A stretch of DNA of 64,000 nucleotides, taken from Rhizobium sp. L1K21. GTDB lineage: Bacteria; Pseudomonadota; Alphaproteobacteria; Rhizobiales; Rhizobiaceae. The notes under the pieces were generated by a model. It made no database searches. It was not told the DNA's origin and saw only the letters and a list, made by a program, of their open reading frames with translations. The translations under genes and the position numbers were made by a program. The stretch covers positions 2,522,908 to 2,586,907 of the forward strand of contig NZ_JAMXLE010000001.1 of the NCBI RefSeq assembly GCF_024055895.1. Direction: 5' to 3'. This document shows, in pieces, positions 49,871 to 60,527 of the stretch (within the stretch, counting starts at the first letter, position 1; the number at the start of each line of letters is the position of its first letter).

Positions 49871-51403
49871 GTGCAACCCAAGATTTATCTTTCGTTAATT
49901 CTCCTATTCTACGCTCTCGGGCAAGCCCCTTGCCGGGTTTCAAACTCTAAGAGTGTCTGGAGGCACCGTTTGTACAGTTATTTCAGCCGCCTACCGAGGC
50001 CTTTTTTCAATCTGATCCGGCGATTTTGTACGTTTGACGAGGACCATATTTCGCAATGGACGTCGACCGGGCGGCATAACATACGTGTTAAAAATCTGAT
50101 CCTGATCGGCGGTTCTACGGCGATAGTGGTAGCAGGTGCCTGGGGCCTTTATTTTCTGACCAAGCATAATACAGTGTTTGTGGCAATCAATCTTGCAACC
50201 GTTCTGTCCTCGATCGTGGCCATTTGCCTCGCGAGCCGCAATCGTTTGCGCGCAGCTGCCATTATCATCGCACATGTATTGCTTCTGGCGGTTATTACGT
50301 CGTGTATTCTCAAGGCTCCAACACCGGGGTTTCCGCGCTCTGGGCACCTCAATCTGTTGCCACTGATTGCCGGGACTTTTCTCATCTTTATCAAGGAAAA
50401 ACCTTACCTTCGCGTGGGCTTGCCGCTCCTGGGTGTACTTGCCTTTGTGGCTTTTTCCACCAATTCCATACCGGTGCCCGCCGGTCTCTCCTTACCATCG
50501 GATGCAGGGTCAATTGGCATGTGGGTCAACAACATCACGGGGCTGGGCGGCACGTGTGCTGTCGTTGCCGTGATGCATTCAAGCCTCAGTGCACGGCGGG
50601 CGCTGGAAAGCGACATGTGGCAAGCCTTGGCACGCGGTGAATTTCATCTCGCCTATCAGCCGCAGGTCAATGAATCGGGACGGATATTTGGTGTTGAAGC
50701 CTTGCTGCGGTGGAACCATCCAACACGCGGTCCAATCTCACCACAGGAGTTTATTCCTCTGGCAGAGGAAACCGGCATGATCATTCCTATCGGCGAGTGG
50801 GTCTTGCGCACCGCCTGCGCTCAGCTTGCAGAATGGGCGAAGGTTCCGCACAAAGCGCACCTGACGATTGCCGTCAATGTGAGCGCCTTGCAGTTCCGGC
50901 AACCGGATTTCGTACAACAGGTGAAACAGATCGTCTCGCTCAGCGGGATCAATCCTTCGCGGCTGGAACTGGAACTGACGGAAAGCGCCGTTGCCGAGGA
51001 TAGCGATAATGTGGTGAAGAAGATGCAGGCTCTCAAGCGGCATGGCATAACATGGTCACTCGACGATTTCGGCACCGGTTATTCCTCGCTCAGCTCACTG
51101 AAACGGCTGCCTCTGGATAAGCTCAAAATCGACCAGTCCTTTGTGCGCGATCTTTTGACCGACGAGCGCAATATCGCCATTGTCGATACGATTATTCAGC
51201 TCAGTGGCAATCTCGGTCTCAAGGTGATTGCCGAGGGTGTGGAGACGGAGGAACACCTCCAAGTACTCAGCAAAGCAGGATGCAAATCCTATCAGGGTTA
51301 TCTTTTCAGCCGACCGCTTCCGATTTCGGCCCTGGACGAACTGATTGGCGTATCAAGTCCATCGCAACGCGCAGAAAAAGCCGGAAGACGACACGTTGCC
51401 TGA
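49871..51403 (+). CDS. Membrane-bound EAL-domain c-di-GMP phosphodiesterase
   Basis: A 510-residue protein. The N-terminal part has five or six hydrophobic segments (about residues 74-240), followed by a complete EAL domain (about 250-490) with catalytic features EALLRW, NVSA, ELTES, DDFGTGYSS, LKIDQSFV, EGVET and QGYLFSRP all present, so it should be active in degrading c-di-GMP. There is no GGDEF domain. The start is a GTG at 49871 with no clear ribosome-binding site, so the N-terminal 60-70 residues are uncertain. It is convergent with the MAPEG gene. Confidence 0.9.
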   Translation: MQPKIYLSLILLFYALGQAPCRVSNSKSVWRHRLYSYFSRLPRPFFNLIRRFCTFDEDHISQWTSTGRHNIRVKNLILIGGSTAIVVAGAWGLYFLTKHNTVFVAINLATVLSSIVAICLASRNRLRAAAIIIAHVLLLAVITSCILKAPTPGFPRSGHLNLLPLIAGTFLIFIKEKPYLRVGLPLLGVLAFVAFSTNSIPVPAGLSLPSDAGSIGMWVNNITGLGGTCAVVAVMHSSLSARRALESDMWQALARGEFHLAYQPQVNESGRIFGVEALLRWNHPTRGPISPQEFIPLAEETGMIIPIGEWVLRTACAQLAEWAKVPHKAHLTIAVNVSALQFRQPDFVQQVKQIVSLSGINPSRLELELTESAVAEDSDNVVKKMQALKRHGITWSLDDFGTGYSSLSSLKRLPLDKLKIDQSFVRDLLTDERNIAIVDTIIQLSGNLGLKVIAEGVETEEHLQVLSKAGCKSYQGYLFSRPLPISALDELIGVSSPSQRAEKAGRRHVA

Positions 51404-51429
51404 GGGATTGAAATCGCGATCTGACGGCG

Positions 51430-51873
51430 TCAGCCGAGCTCGACTGTGATCAGGTTGACGGCAAAAGCCAGCCACATCAGCATCAGCAAAAGAGAACCGG
51501 CCATAAAAACCGGCCTGCGGTAGCGCAGGTCATTGGTGCGGATATGTATCCAGGCATGGACATAGCGCGCAATCACGAACAGCCACGCCAACAAGGTGGT
51601 GTAGAGATTGGCCCCGCCGGTAACATAGAGCGCAATACAAACCGGATAAAACAGCGTTGGCAGTTCAAACTGATTTTGCAGATTGTTTCGCACAAAGAGA
51701 CTACGCTCAGGCTCCGCACGGTTTTCGCGGAACTGGCTTGCCTTGACCTCGCCTGCGCGCACAGCATCGCTGCGGCGAAAGGTGAGAACGGCATAGACGA
51801 TGGCAACGAGCACCACGTGGACGATCATCGGCCAGAAAATCGCAGTGGTGGTCTCGCTCGCCATCATCAACAT
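51430..51873 (-). CDS. MAPEG family membrane protein
   Basis: A 147-residue protein with four hydrophobic helices. It shows the MAPEG pattern: FRRSDAVRAGEVKASQFR, RNNLQNQFELPTLFYPV (with the glutathione-related Asn/Glu), then ARYVHAWIHIRTNDLRYRRPVFMAGS. MAPEG proteins bind glutathione or fatty-acid derivatives; activity is unknown here. It lies 7 bp after guaB, with several possible in-frame starts (GTG 51891, ATG 51873, 51867, 51864). It is in an operon with guaB. Confidence 0.85.
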   Translation of the reverse strand: MLMMASETTTAIFWPMIVHVVLVAIVYAVLTFRRSDAVRAGEVKASQFRENRAEPERSLFVRNNLQNQFELPTLFYPVCIALYVTGGANLYTTLLAWLFVIARYVHAWIHIRTNDLRYRRPVFMAGSLLLMLMWLAFAVNLITVELG

Positions 51874-51880
51874 TTGGATC

Positions 51881-53428
<1,548 letters not shown>

Positions 53429-53595
53429 TCACCGGCGTCTTTCCATTTCGTCTTGGAAGTTGGCGAGGGCTCGTAACACGTTCATGACGGGAATGGAAGA
53501 AGGCTCCGGAAAAATGTTCATTCAACCAGCACAAAGTCACGAGACACCGACAAGATGGCGGCTTTGAACAGCCACAAATTCAACGCCCAAAACGA

Positions 53596-53623
53596 GACAA
53601 GCCCGGCATGCGCCGGGCTTGTC
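53596..53623 (-). terminator. Intrinsic terminator of the porin gene
   Basis: A perfect 12-bp stem (GACAAGCCCGGC / GCCGGGCTTGTC, loop ATGC). On the minus strand it is followed by TCGTTTTGG and lies 26 bases past the porin stop codon. Confidence 0.88.
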
Positions 53624-53648
53624 ATGTTCAATCCTGAGAAGGATAAAA

Positions 53649-54626
53649 TTAGAAGGAGCGCTCTACGCGAAGGCCGCCGTAGGTCGTACCAACCTTGGTT
53701 GCCTTGTCGTAGGTGTACTGAACTTCAGCAGCAGTGGTGAAGCCGCTTGCGACATCCCATGCCAAACCGCCGCTCACGTAAGAGAATGCAGCAGGCTTTT
53801 CGAGGTAACCAGCAGTCGCGTAAGCCTTCAGGTCGTCGGTGATGGCAACCTGGGCGCTACCCAGAACTTCGAAGCCGTAGTGGGCAGATTCGAAGGAGTA
53901 GTAGTTGGCCTTGTTGGCATATGCGAGCATCAGCTTTGCGCTGACGATGCCGATTTCGCCATCAACAGAACCCTTGATGGTGTAACCTTCAACAGCAGAG
54001 TCATAAGCAAAGCCGAGTGCGCCGTTTGCCGGACCGAAAGCGTAAGAAGCGGCAATGGTGTAACCGCCCTTGTTCGGCTTGGCGAGGAAGTCGGCTGCAA
54101 CAACAGCTTTGAGGGCACCCAGATCAGCCGTGTAGCTGACATACTGGTTCATGGCATCGCCATAGTAACCGTCGAAAAGAGTGTTAAAGCCACCATAACC
54201 GAAGAAACGGTCGAACTGGTTGTCATAGAGACCGAGTTCCAGACCACCGATGCCCATGTAGCCCATGGTGCCGCGCGTTGCGTCGGTCATGCGGCTGTTG
54301 GTTTTGCTTTCCGGCTCGAAACGGATGCGCGAGTAAACCGTGCCGTATTCGGAGTCGTTCTTGGCATCAAGCTGAATGCGGGCGCGGAAGAGGCCTTCGT
54401 ACTCCTTCGACTTGAAGTTGTACGAACCGTCGTAGCGCATAAAGCCGCTGATGGCGAGGCAGGTTTCGGTGCCGGGGATGTAGAAGTAACCGTCGCCATA
54501 GGCGTCGCAAACCTTTACGTATTCCATGGGCTCCGGCTCAGCGGCTACGATTGCGTCAGCAGCCTGGGCGCCGGAAACTGCTGCAAGGGCAGCAGCGGAG
54601 CCGAGAAGAAGGCTCTTGATTGTCAT
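53649..54626 (-). CDS. Omp2-type porin (Porin_2 family)
   Basis: A 325-residue outer-membrane beta-barrel with signal peptide (about residues 1-23, VSGAQA/AD), mature start ADAIVAAEPEPMEYVKVCDAYGDGYFYIPG, and a C-terminal Phe (VERSF), as in barrel proteins recognised by BAM. It closely resembles Brucella Omp2a/Omp2b but is shorter than the roughly 360-residue Omp2b, so some extracellular loops may be shortened. Codon use is strongly biased, as expected for an abundant protein. GGAGTTCCC precedes the ATG. Confidence 0.93.
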   Translation of the reverse strand: MTIKSLLLGSAAALAAVSGAQAADAIVAAEPEPMEYVKVCDAYGDGYFYIPGTETCLAISGFMRYDGSYNFKSKEYEGLFRARIQLDAKNDSEYGTVYSRIRFEPESKTNSRMTDATRGTMGYMGIGGLELGLYDNQFDRFFGYGGFNTLFDGYYGDAMNQYVSYTADLGALKAVVAADFLAKPNKGGYTIAASYAFGPANGALGFAYDSAVEGYTIKGSVDGEIGIVSAKLMLAYANKANYYSFESAHYGFEVLGSAQVAITDDLKAYATAGYLEKPAAFSYVSGGLAWDVASGFTTAAEVQYTYDKATKVGTTYGGLRVERSF

Positions 54627-55048
54627 TTTGGGAACTCCAAATTCAAAAGTTTTGACAATTTAAGCCAGCACGCAGTCTTGGGAGGTCAGTTGACCGGTGC
54701 CGACTTTTTGAAATTGAAAACGGTGCTGATTTGCAGCCGCCTTCTGGAGATAATCAGACACCTCAAAGCGATTCCGGACAATCAAAAAACGCGCTTCGAT
54801 CGTCGGGATATATATTTTTCAAAGTGATGTGTTGTAAAAAAGTCAGCCTTTTGGACCAGCCCTTGGGAAAGGTGCTAAACAGCCCCGTCGATAACCGGCA
54901 TGCCGGAAGGGACCGCATCCATTGCGAGCTTCATTGACAGATATGTGACAGAACGGTTTGGCTTTCAAGATGCCCGTTCAGCAAAATTGACTATGAATAG
55001 GCGGCTGACAGGCTTATGACGATCACGTTTGAAAATTGACAGTTATTA
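54627..55048. other. Intergenic region between the porin and the MFS pump
   Basis: About 420 bases shared by two divergent promoters. It contains TTGACA at 54934-54939 and TTGACT at 54987-54992 as possible -35 elements for the pump, and the 12-bp palindrome CCGGCATGCCGG at 54895-54906. No gene or RNA feature can be supported. Confidence 0.4.
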
Positions 55049-56440
55049 ATGAACCGCATCGTCCCCCTCATTCTCGCCTTCGCCTTCTTCATGGAAATGA
55101 TGGATTCAACCGTCATTGCCACGTCGCTGCCTGCTATTGCGGCGGATATCGGGGTGAACCCGATCACACTGAAACTGGCACTGACGTCGTATCTCGTGGC
55201 GCTCGGCATGTTCATACCTGTGAGCGGGTGGCTTGCAGACAAATTTGGCGCAAAGCGCGTTTTCCGTCTCGCCATCTTGGTGTTCGTCATCGGTTCTGTC
55301 GCCTGCGCGCTTTCGTCTTCGCTGACCGAGTTTGTCATCTTCCGCTTCCTTCAAGGCATGGGTGGCTCGATGATGACGCCGGTCGGGCGGCTCGTTCTCG
55401 TTCGCTCCACACCCAAGGAGCGGTTTGTTTCGGCTATGACGCTTGTCACCGTGCCCGGACTTGTCGGACCCATGGCAGGCCCGCCGCTCGGCGGCTTCAT
55501 CACCACCTATTTTTCCTGGCATTGGATTTTTATCGTCAATGTTCCGATCGGGCTTTTGGGTATCTGGCTTTCTGGTCTTTATCTACCCGAAATCCCCCGA
55601 TTGCCCACACCCAAGATGGACTGGCGCGGATTTGCGCTCACGGCCATCGCCGCATCCGGTCTGGTTTTCGGCCTGTCCGTGATCAGCATGCCGGCCCTGC
55701 CGCCCGCCGTTGGTGTGCTGGCCACGCTGACGGGACTTGCCGCGCTCTTTGCCTATATCAGGCACGCCAAACGCGTCGAACAACCAATCCTCAATCCCAG
55801 CCTGTTCAAGGTGCCCGTTTTTCGCGTTTCCATTCTTGGCAGCACCATCTTCCGCGTTGCCACCGGCGCACAACCGTTTCTCGTGCCGCTGTTTCTGCAG
55901 CTGGGCTTCGGGCTCAACCCTTTCCAATCCGGCATGATCACCTTCTCCGGTGCCTTCGGTGCACTGTCGACCAAACTCATCGCCACCCGCGTGCTTTCGG
56001 CGGTCGGGTTCCGCACCACAATGATCACTGCGGCCATATTTGGAACATTGTCCATTCTGGCGGTGGCCTTGTTTGAGCCGGGAACACCTTATTGGCTGAT
56101 TGTTGCCACGCTTTTTCTCGGTGGCTTTACCCGCTCCTTCCTGTTTACATCCGCCAACAGCCTGGCCTTCACCTCCGTACCCGCGGAGGAGGCCAGTCAG
56201 GCGACCAGTATCAGTTCGGTGTTCCAGCAGATTTCGATCGCGCTTGGCGTTGCGCTTGCCGGCCTCGTTCTCGAATCGAGCTATTGGCTCAATGGTACGG
56301 AGCTTTCCATTGCCGACTTTCATCTCGCCTTCATTGTAACGGGAATCCTGTGCGGGCTTTCCGTTTTGTCGCTGGCTGCGCTGCCGAAAACGGCCGGTGC
56401 GGATGTCTCCGGCCACCGCATGCGCAATTCCGAGGTCTGA
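55049..56440 (+). CDS. MFS multidrug efflux transporter (DHA2, EmrB/QacA type)
   Basis: A 463-residue inner-membrane antiporter with about 14 helices. The N-terminal motif D1 is MEMMDSTVIATSLPAIAADIG (about residues 15-36), followed by motif A GWLADKFGAKRVF (about 60-72) and motif C-like GPMAGPPLGGFI (about 140-151). DHA2 members export hydrophobic or cationic drugs using the proton gradient. No EmrA-type adaptor is adjacent. No strong ribosome-binding site is seen. The stop is directly adjacent to the convergent rlmE. Confidence 0.9.
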   Translation: MNRIVPLILAFAFFMEMMDSTVIATSLPAIAADIGVNPITLKLALTSYLVALGMFIPVSGWLADKFGAKRVFRLAILVFVIGSVACALSSSLTEFVIFRFLQGMGGSMMTPVGRLVLVRSTPKERFVSAMTLVTVPGLVGPMAGPPLGGFITTYFSWHWIFIVNVPIGLLGIWLSGLYLPEIPRLPTPKMDWRGFALTAIAASGLVFGLSVISMPALPPAVGVLATLTGLAALFAYIRHAKRVEQPILNPSLFKVPVFRVSILGSTIFRVATGAQPFLVPLFLQLGFGLNPFQSGMITFSGAFGALSTKLIATRVLSAVGFRTTMITAAIFGTLSILAVALFEPGTPYWLIVATLFLGGFTRSFLFTSANSLAFTSVPAEEASQATSISSVFQQISIALGVALAGLVLESSYWLNGTELSIADFHLAFIVTGILCGLSVLSLAALPKTAGADVSGHRMRNSEV

Positions 56441-57160
56441 TCAGGCCTGAACGTCGCCATCCTTTTCGCGCCGGCCCTTGAACCCCTTTGCAAGCAGAAA
56501 CATCTCGACCGATTCGGAGCGCGAAGCGCCGGGCTTGATATGCAGCACCTGGCGGAAATTCTGCTTCAGCATGGTGAGCAGATCATTCTCTGCGCCGCCC
56601 TGAAAAGTCTTTGTCAAAAAGTGACCGCCTTCAGCCAGAACGTCGACTGCAAAATAGGCCGCCACCTCACACAGATGCATGGTGCGCAAATGATCGGTTT
56701 TCTTGTGGCCGGTTGTGGGCGCTGCCATGTCGGAAATCACCAAATCCGGCGCACCATCCAGCGCATCGGTGAGAAGTGACGGCGCACGGTCGTCGAGAAA
56801 GTCCATCTGAATGAAGTGAACGCCCGGCAGCGGGTCCATCTCCAGAAAATCGATCGCCGCGACACGGATATTGCCCTCTGTCGAATTGGTGACCTTGGCG
56901 GCAATCTGTGACCAGCTTCCCGGCGCCGATCCAAGATCGACAATGCGGCGCGCACCTTTCAGGATCTCGTGTTTTTCGTCGATCTCCAAAAGCTTGTAGG
57001 CGGCGCGGGCGCGATAACCTTCGAGTTTCGCACGCTGCACATAAGGGTCATTGATGTGGCGCTCGATCCAGCGACGCGAAGAGGCCTTCAATTTGCCCTT
57101 CTTCACCTTCTGACCGAGTTTGCGGCCGGTGCGGCTGGCGCCGATTGGCGGTTTGCTCAT
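56441..57160 (-). CDS. rlmE: 23S rRNA (uridine2552-2'-O)-methyltransferase RlmE
   Basis: A 239-residue FtsJ-family enzyme modifying U2552 of the 23S rRNA A loop. The SAM motif is [12 protein letters not shown] (about residues 74-85), then [12 protein letters not shown] and the KTFQGG loop with the catalytic Lys. The basic N-terminal tail (about residues 1-35) is typical of rhizobial RlmE. Its GGAGG ribosome-binding site is inside the ppx/gppA gene, with a 4-bp overlap, so the two are coupled. Confidence 0.95.
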   Translation of the reverse strand: MSKPPIGASRTGRKLGQKVKKGKLKASSRRWIERHINDPYVQRAKLEGYRARAAYKLLEIDEKHEILKGARRIVDLGSAPGSWSQIAAKVTNSTEGNIRVAAIDFLEMDPLPGVHFIQMDFLDDRAPSLLTDALDGAPDLVISDMAAPTTGHKKTDHLRTMHLCEVAAYFAVDVLAEGGHFLTKTFQGGAENDLLTMLKQNFRQVLHIKPGASRSESVEMFLLAKGFKGRREKDGDVQA

Positions 57161-58650
57161 TGCTGGCCTCCGTTGAAGCGGCGATTGTTGTTGCGGCGAT
57201 GTCTTGTTCTGCGCCAGGCGCCGTCATCAGCCATCATGTCGATCAGCAGACCTTCGCGCAGTCCGCGATCGGCAACGCGCATGCGTTCGGAAGGCCAACG
57301 GCGGCGAATGGCTTCCAGAATGGCACAACCGGCAAGAACGAGATCGGCCCGGTCAGGCCCGATGCACGGGTTTGAGGCCCGCGCAGCAAAATCCCACGAC
57401 AGCAGCTTTGCCTGCATGGCTGTGACTTCATTATCGGAAAGCCAAAGCCCATCCACCCGGCGGCGATCATAACGGTCGAGCCCCAGATGCACGCCCGCAA
57501 GCGTGGTCACCGTGCCCGAGGTGCCGATGAGATGAAAGCCCGATCCACCAGCTGCCAGCACATCCGCGGCCGGCCCCTCGAAATCTGCCAGCAGTCTATC
57601 AACCTCGCCCACCATCGCGTCAAAAACGTCCGGCGTGACATCGCGGCCGCCAAAACGCTCCGAAAGCGTGACGACACCCACCGGCAGCGAGGTCCAGTGG
57701 GTAATGTGATTTGCAAGGCGGCGGGAGCGGTTTTCCTCTGCCTGGATGACGGCGATTTCCGAGGATCCGCCACCGATATCGAAAAGCACGACAGAGCGCG
57801 TTTCGCGACCGACGAGCGATGAGCAGCCGGACACCGCAAGCCGGGCCTCCGTCTCGCGGTTTATGATTTCGAGCTCCAGGCCCGCCTCCGCCGCCACACG
57901 TTTGAGAAAGGCTTCGCCATTTTCCGCCGACCGGCAGGCTTCGGTCGCAATCAGCCTGTGTTTGCGAATGTTGCGGTGTTCCAGTTTCGCTGCGCAGATT
58001 TTCAGCGCCTCGACGGCGCGGTCCATTGCGTCTTCCGAAAGCCGGCCGCTTGCGGCAAGCCCCTCGCCCAGGCGCACGATGCGGGAGAACGCATCGACCA
58101 CGCGAAACTGCCCCGGTCGCGTCGGCTGGGCGATCAGCAGGCGGCAATTGTTGGTGCCGAGGTCAAGGGCGGCGTAAAGTTCGTTGGGCTGCACATGGTG
58201 CAAGGGAACCGGCGCTGCACCGGGCTGGCGCTGCGGTGGCGGCGAGGGCTCATTGGCCTTCTGCGCTGATGCAGCCGCCGTCTTGCCGAGCGGACGGCCC
58301 TGCAGGCCGCGCCGATTGCGGCTGCGCTTCTTCTTGCCGGACGGTGTGGCTTGCCCCTCGCCAGCATCCTTGCGCGCCTCCGCAGGCTGGGCTGCATTCA
58401 CGGCACGGTTTTTCCGCCGCCGTTTCCGCTTGTGCGGTCGGGCTCCATCTGGATCGTTACTTTCGGGGCGCGCAGGCTGCACCTGTTGCGGTGCTGCTGC
58501 TTCGGATACATGAGAGGCCTTGCGCTTCTTTCCGCCACGCCGCCGTCTGCTGCGCCGGGACCCCTTTTGGTCGTCCTCGCGCCCTGCATCCACCACCCCT
58601 TCGACTTTCGGCCGAATGCCGGTCGCAGGGTCTTCCACTGTACTATCCAC
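57157..58650 (-). CDS. Ppx/GppA phosphatase with a long basic N-terminal extension
   Basis: A 497-residue protein. The phosphatase fold begins near residue 157 ([16 protein letters not shown]), with the ATP/phosphate loops [13 protein letters not shown] (about 290-302) and [11 protein letters not shown] (about 376-386), so it should hydrolyse polyphosphate or pppGpp. Residues 1-150 are low-complexity and very rich in Lys/Arg with [19 protein letters not shown] runs, which could bind polyphosphate or RNA. The start is a GTG with a weak ribosome-binding site. It is followed by rlmE (4-bp overlap). Confidence 0.93.
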   Translation of the reverse strand: MDSTVEDPATGIRPKVEGVVDAGREDDQKGSRRSRRRRGGKKRKASHVSEAAAPQQVQPARPESNDPDGARPHKRKRRRKNRAVNAAQPAEARKDAGEGQATPSGKKKRSRNRRGLQGRPLGKTAAASAQKANEPSPPPQRQPGAAPVPLHHVQPNELYAALDLGTNNCRLLIAQPTRPGQFRVVDAFSRIVRLGEGLAASGRLSEDAMDRAVEALKICAAKLEHRNIRKHRLIATEACRSAENGEAFLKRVAAEAGLELEIINRETEARLAVSGCSSLVGRETRSVVLFDIGGGSSEIAVIQAEENRSRRLANHITHWTSLPVGVVTLSERFGGRDVTPDVFDAMVGEVDRLLADFEGPAADVLAAGGSGFHLIGTSGTVTTLAGVHLGLDRYDRRRVDGLWLSDNEVTAMQAKLLSWDFAARASNPCIGPDRADLVLAGCAILEAIRRRWPSERMRVADRGLREGLLIDMMADDGAWRRTRHRRNNNRRFNGGQQ

Positions 58651-58858
58651 TGCGCCGCGCTGCCATTGCTGGCTGCATGCAGGCGCTTCCTGTTCAAAGT
58701 TGACAGGATTGTAACAGCACGCCTCCGTTTCGCCAAATTATTTCTGGTTAACAACACTTTCGAAATGCGCTGAGCAAACTTTTTTTCAAAAAACCTATTT
58801 GCTTGTCAGCATCTTTTGGTTATAAGCCCGCCACACAGGCCCAAACCGGCCACGGCTT

Positions 58859-58932
58859 TGGGGAATAGGTTAACGGTAGACCCACGGACTCTGACTCCGT
58901 TAGTCCTGGTTCGAATCCAGGTTCCCCAGCCA
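58859..58932 (+). tRNA. tRNA-Gln (CUG)
   Basis: A 74-nt tRNA including encoded CCA. The acceptor stem is TGGGGAA/TTCCCCA, the T arm CTGG-TTCGAAT-CCAG, and the anticodon stem ACGGA/TCCGT with loop CTCTGAC, giving anticodon CTG for Gln (CAG codons). U1-A72 is the usual Gln identity. It marks the boundary between the core region and an accessory-looking segment. Confidence 0.96.
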
Positions 58933-59482
58933 ATTCCTCTGAGAAACCCCTGATTCCCTTAGCTTCCCGTCCTGTCTGAATATCGTTTTGGCATTACGTG
59001 TTAAGACGCGGAAATAATTCCCGCTCTCGGTCCCCATCTTGACTGAGGCCCAGAGCCAGAGCACAAAGGTGGCGTCCAAGGTCGCTTGTGACGGGAAGAT
59101 ATGCCGGATTTGAGGGATTTTCGCTTAACCCTTTGAAATCGCATGATAATAAAGGTATCAAAGTAGGCTTTCTTGACCGTTTTTCGATCCAGATTGGCGA
59201 CTATCTCCCGCGGGAAAACGTGAATTATTTCCAACAAGTTGGCTGATCTTGACCGCGGCTCCCTTGGCCACTCGTCGTGCTCGAAGGCGGCTGGGAAAAT
59301 TGGCTGGGGACCCGCGATCAATGACTGCAACGGGGCCGAGAGCGGACTGTCGGTCTGCAGAGTGTCGCCCCGTAAATACGAACATTGAACTACCCTGCTT
59401 GCGGCGACAGAGAACGTGCACATCCATGATATTGAAATTGCAATTCCACAAACGCGCAACGTTGAGCGTGGAACCTTTGCGT
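58933..59482. other. Intergenic region downstream of tRNA-Gln
   Basis: About 550 bases, lower in GC than the core. A 259-codon minus-strand frame (59001-59780) and shorter frames overlap the LysE gene and have no coding-like composition, so none is called. The tRNA 3' end sequence is not repeated anywhere I can see in the window, so an att site is not demonstrated. It may contain decayed mobile-element sequence. Confidence 0.4.
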
Positions 59483-60091
59483 TCAAAGGGGAGCGAATGC
59501 GAGATGGGACCCGACCAGAATAAGAACAGCGCCACTCATTCGATAGGTCAGTCGACCCAATTCCGGGGATCCCTGAAGACTTGCATGGATTTTCTGGGAA
59601 AAAAGGACAAGCGCCAACTCGGAGAGTGAGAACATCACGTTGGCGAGTGCGCCGAAAATGAGAATCTGAAGCCATGCAGGAACAGCCGGGTAGACATGTG
59701 TGAATTGAGGCAGAAAAGACAGAAAGAAGAGCGCGGACTTGGGATTGAAGAGTTCGACTACAAAGGCATTCGAAAGCCATCGCTTGTTCTCAACAGCACC
59801 TGACAGCCGAGGCTCCTTCTGAGGCTTTCGGATGAGAGTGACGAGGCCAAGGCCAATCAAATAACCGCATCCCAGAAGCTGGATCAGGACGTATATTCGA
59901 GGCGAATCTTTTATCAGCAGCGCTAAACCAGTTGCCGCCGCGACGATGTGAAAATAGGAGGCCAGGTGTATGCCTAGCGCAGCCTTCAATCCCGCAACCT
60001 TGCCTTCCGCGATCGCCTGATTAACCGTATACACCATGGCGGGTCCCGGAGTGACGGCAAAGACCATGGCCATCATTAGGAAAGCGAGCAT
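59483..60091 (-). CDS. LysE-family amino acid/metabolite exporter
   Basis: A 202-residue inner-membrane protein with about six helices. The LysE signature is FAVTPGPAMVYTVNQAIAEGKVAGLKAALGIHLASY (about residues 11-46), divided here as FAVTPGPAM, then VYTVNQAIAEG and KVAGLKAALGIH. FNPKSALFFLSFLPQF in the middle is also typical. GGGAGAATTTC precedes the ATG at 60091, which is preferred over ATGs further upstream. Substrate unknown. It is the first gene after the tRNA-Gln region. Confidence 0.88.
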   Translation of the reverse strand: MLAFLMMAMVFAVTPGPAMVYTVNQAIAEGKVAGLKAALGIHLASYFHIVAAATGLALLIKDSPRIYVLIQLLGCGYLIGLGLVTLIRKPQKEPRLSGAVENKRWLSNAFVVELFNPKSALFFLSFLPQFTHVYPAVPAWLQILIFGALANVMFSLSELALVLFSQKIHASLQGSPELGRLTYRMSGAVLILVGSHLAFAPL

Positions 60092-60527
60092 GAAATTCTC
60101 CCAAGCCGAGGCGATCGCAGCCCTCAGATTTATGCCAGGTGGTGGCGGGAGCTGAGCGACGGCTTCCACTCCTGCGATTGGCACTGCGAAACATCAAAAA
60201 CATTCAAGGTTGTGATTTGTTGCTTTGAGGCTCGTTGATAATCTGAGCGGTGCACGAAAGATATTGGCTATTATGAGATTGCGATTATTCACAGCAGGAA
60301 TAATCGCAAATTAACGCTCGGTGCGGAAATGTGACTGCCCGCGGCCTGCGAATGCCTGTGAATTCTTATTTGGTTAGTTGCCGCTGGCCAATTTGGTCAA
60401 GAACGCTATAAGGCGTAGAAAGAATCGGTCGATCGATTTGAAGTTGACCTTTTCGGGTGCCCGCTTTTCATTTCGTGGCTGGCGCCTTGCCCGGTGAGTT
60501 GTAATCATTTCTTTATGTGGTGTTTGA
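60092..60527. other. AT-rich divergent intergenic region with a perfect palindrome
   Basis: About 436 bases separating the LysE gene (minus) and the MFS gene (plus), noticeably AT-rich. The 12-bp dyad at 60279-60309 is the main feature. No small open frame in the region is convincing. Confidence 0.5.
60279..60309. promoter_or_regulatory. Perfect 12-bp inverted repeat (candidate operator)
   Basis: TTGCGATTATTC-N7-GAATAATCGCAA, in the divergent LysE/MFS gap. It shares the CGATTAT/ATAATCG half-site with a second dyad before the giant adhesin gene (63058-63077). A regulator encoded nearby, such as the NodD-type LysR at 61916, is a plausible binder. Confidence 0.6.

Noticed and set aside
59001..59780. 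A 259-codon minus-strand frame next to tRNA-Gln
   Set aside because: It overlaps the LysE gene in another frame and its composition is not coding-like; I considered a decayed integrase but could not support it.
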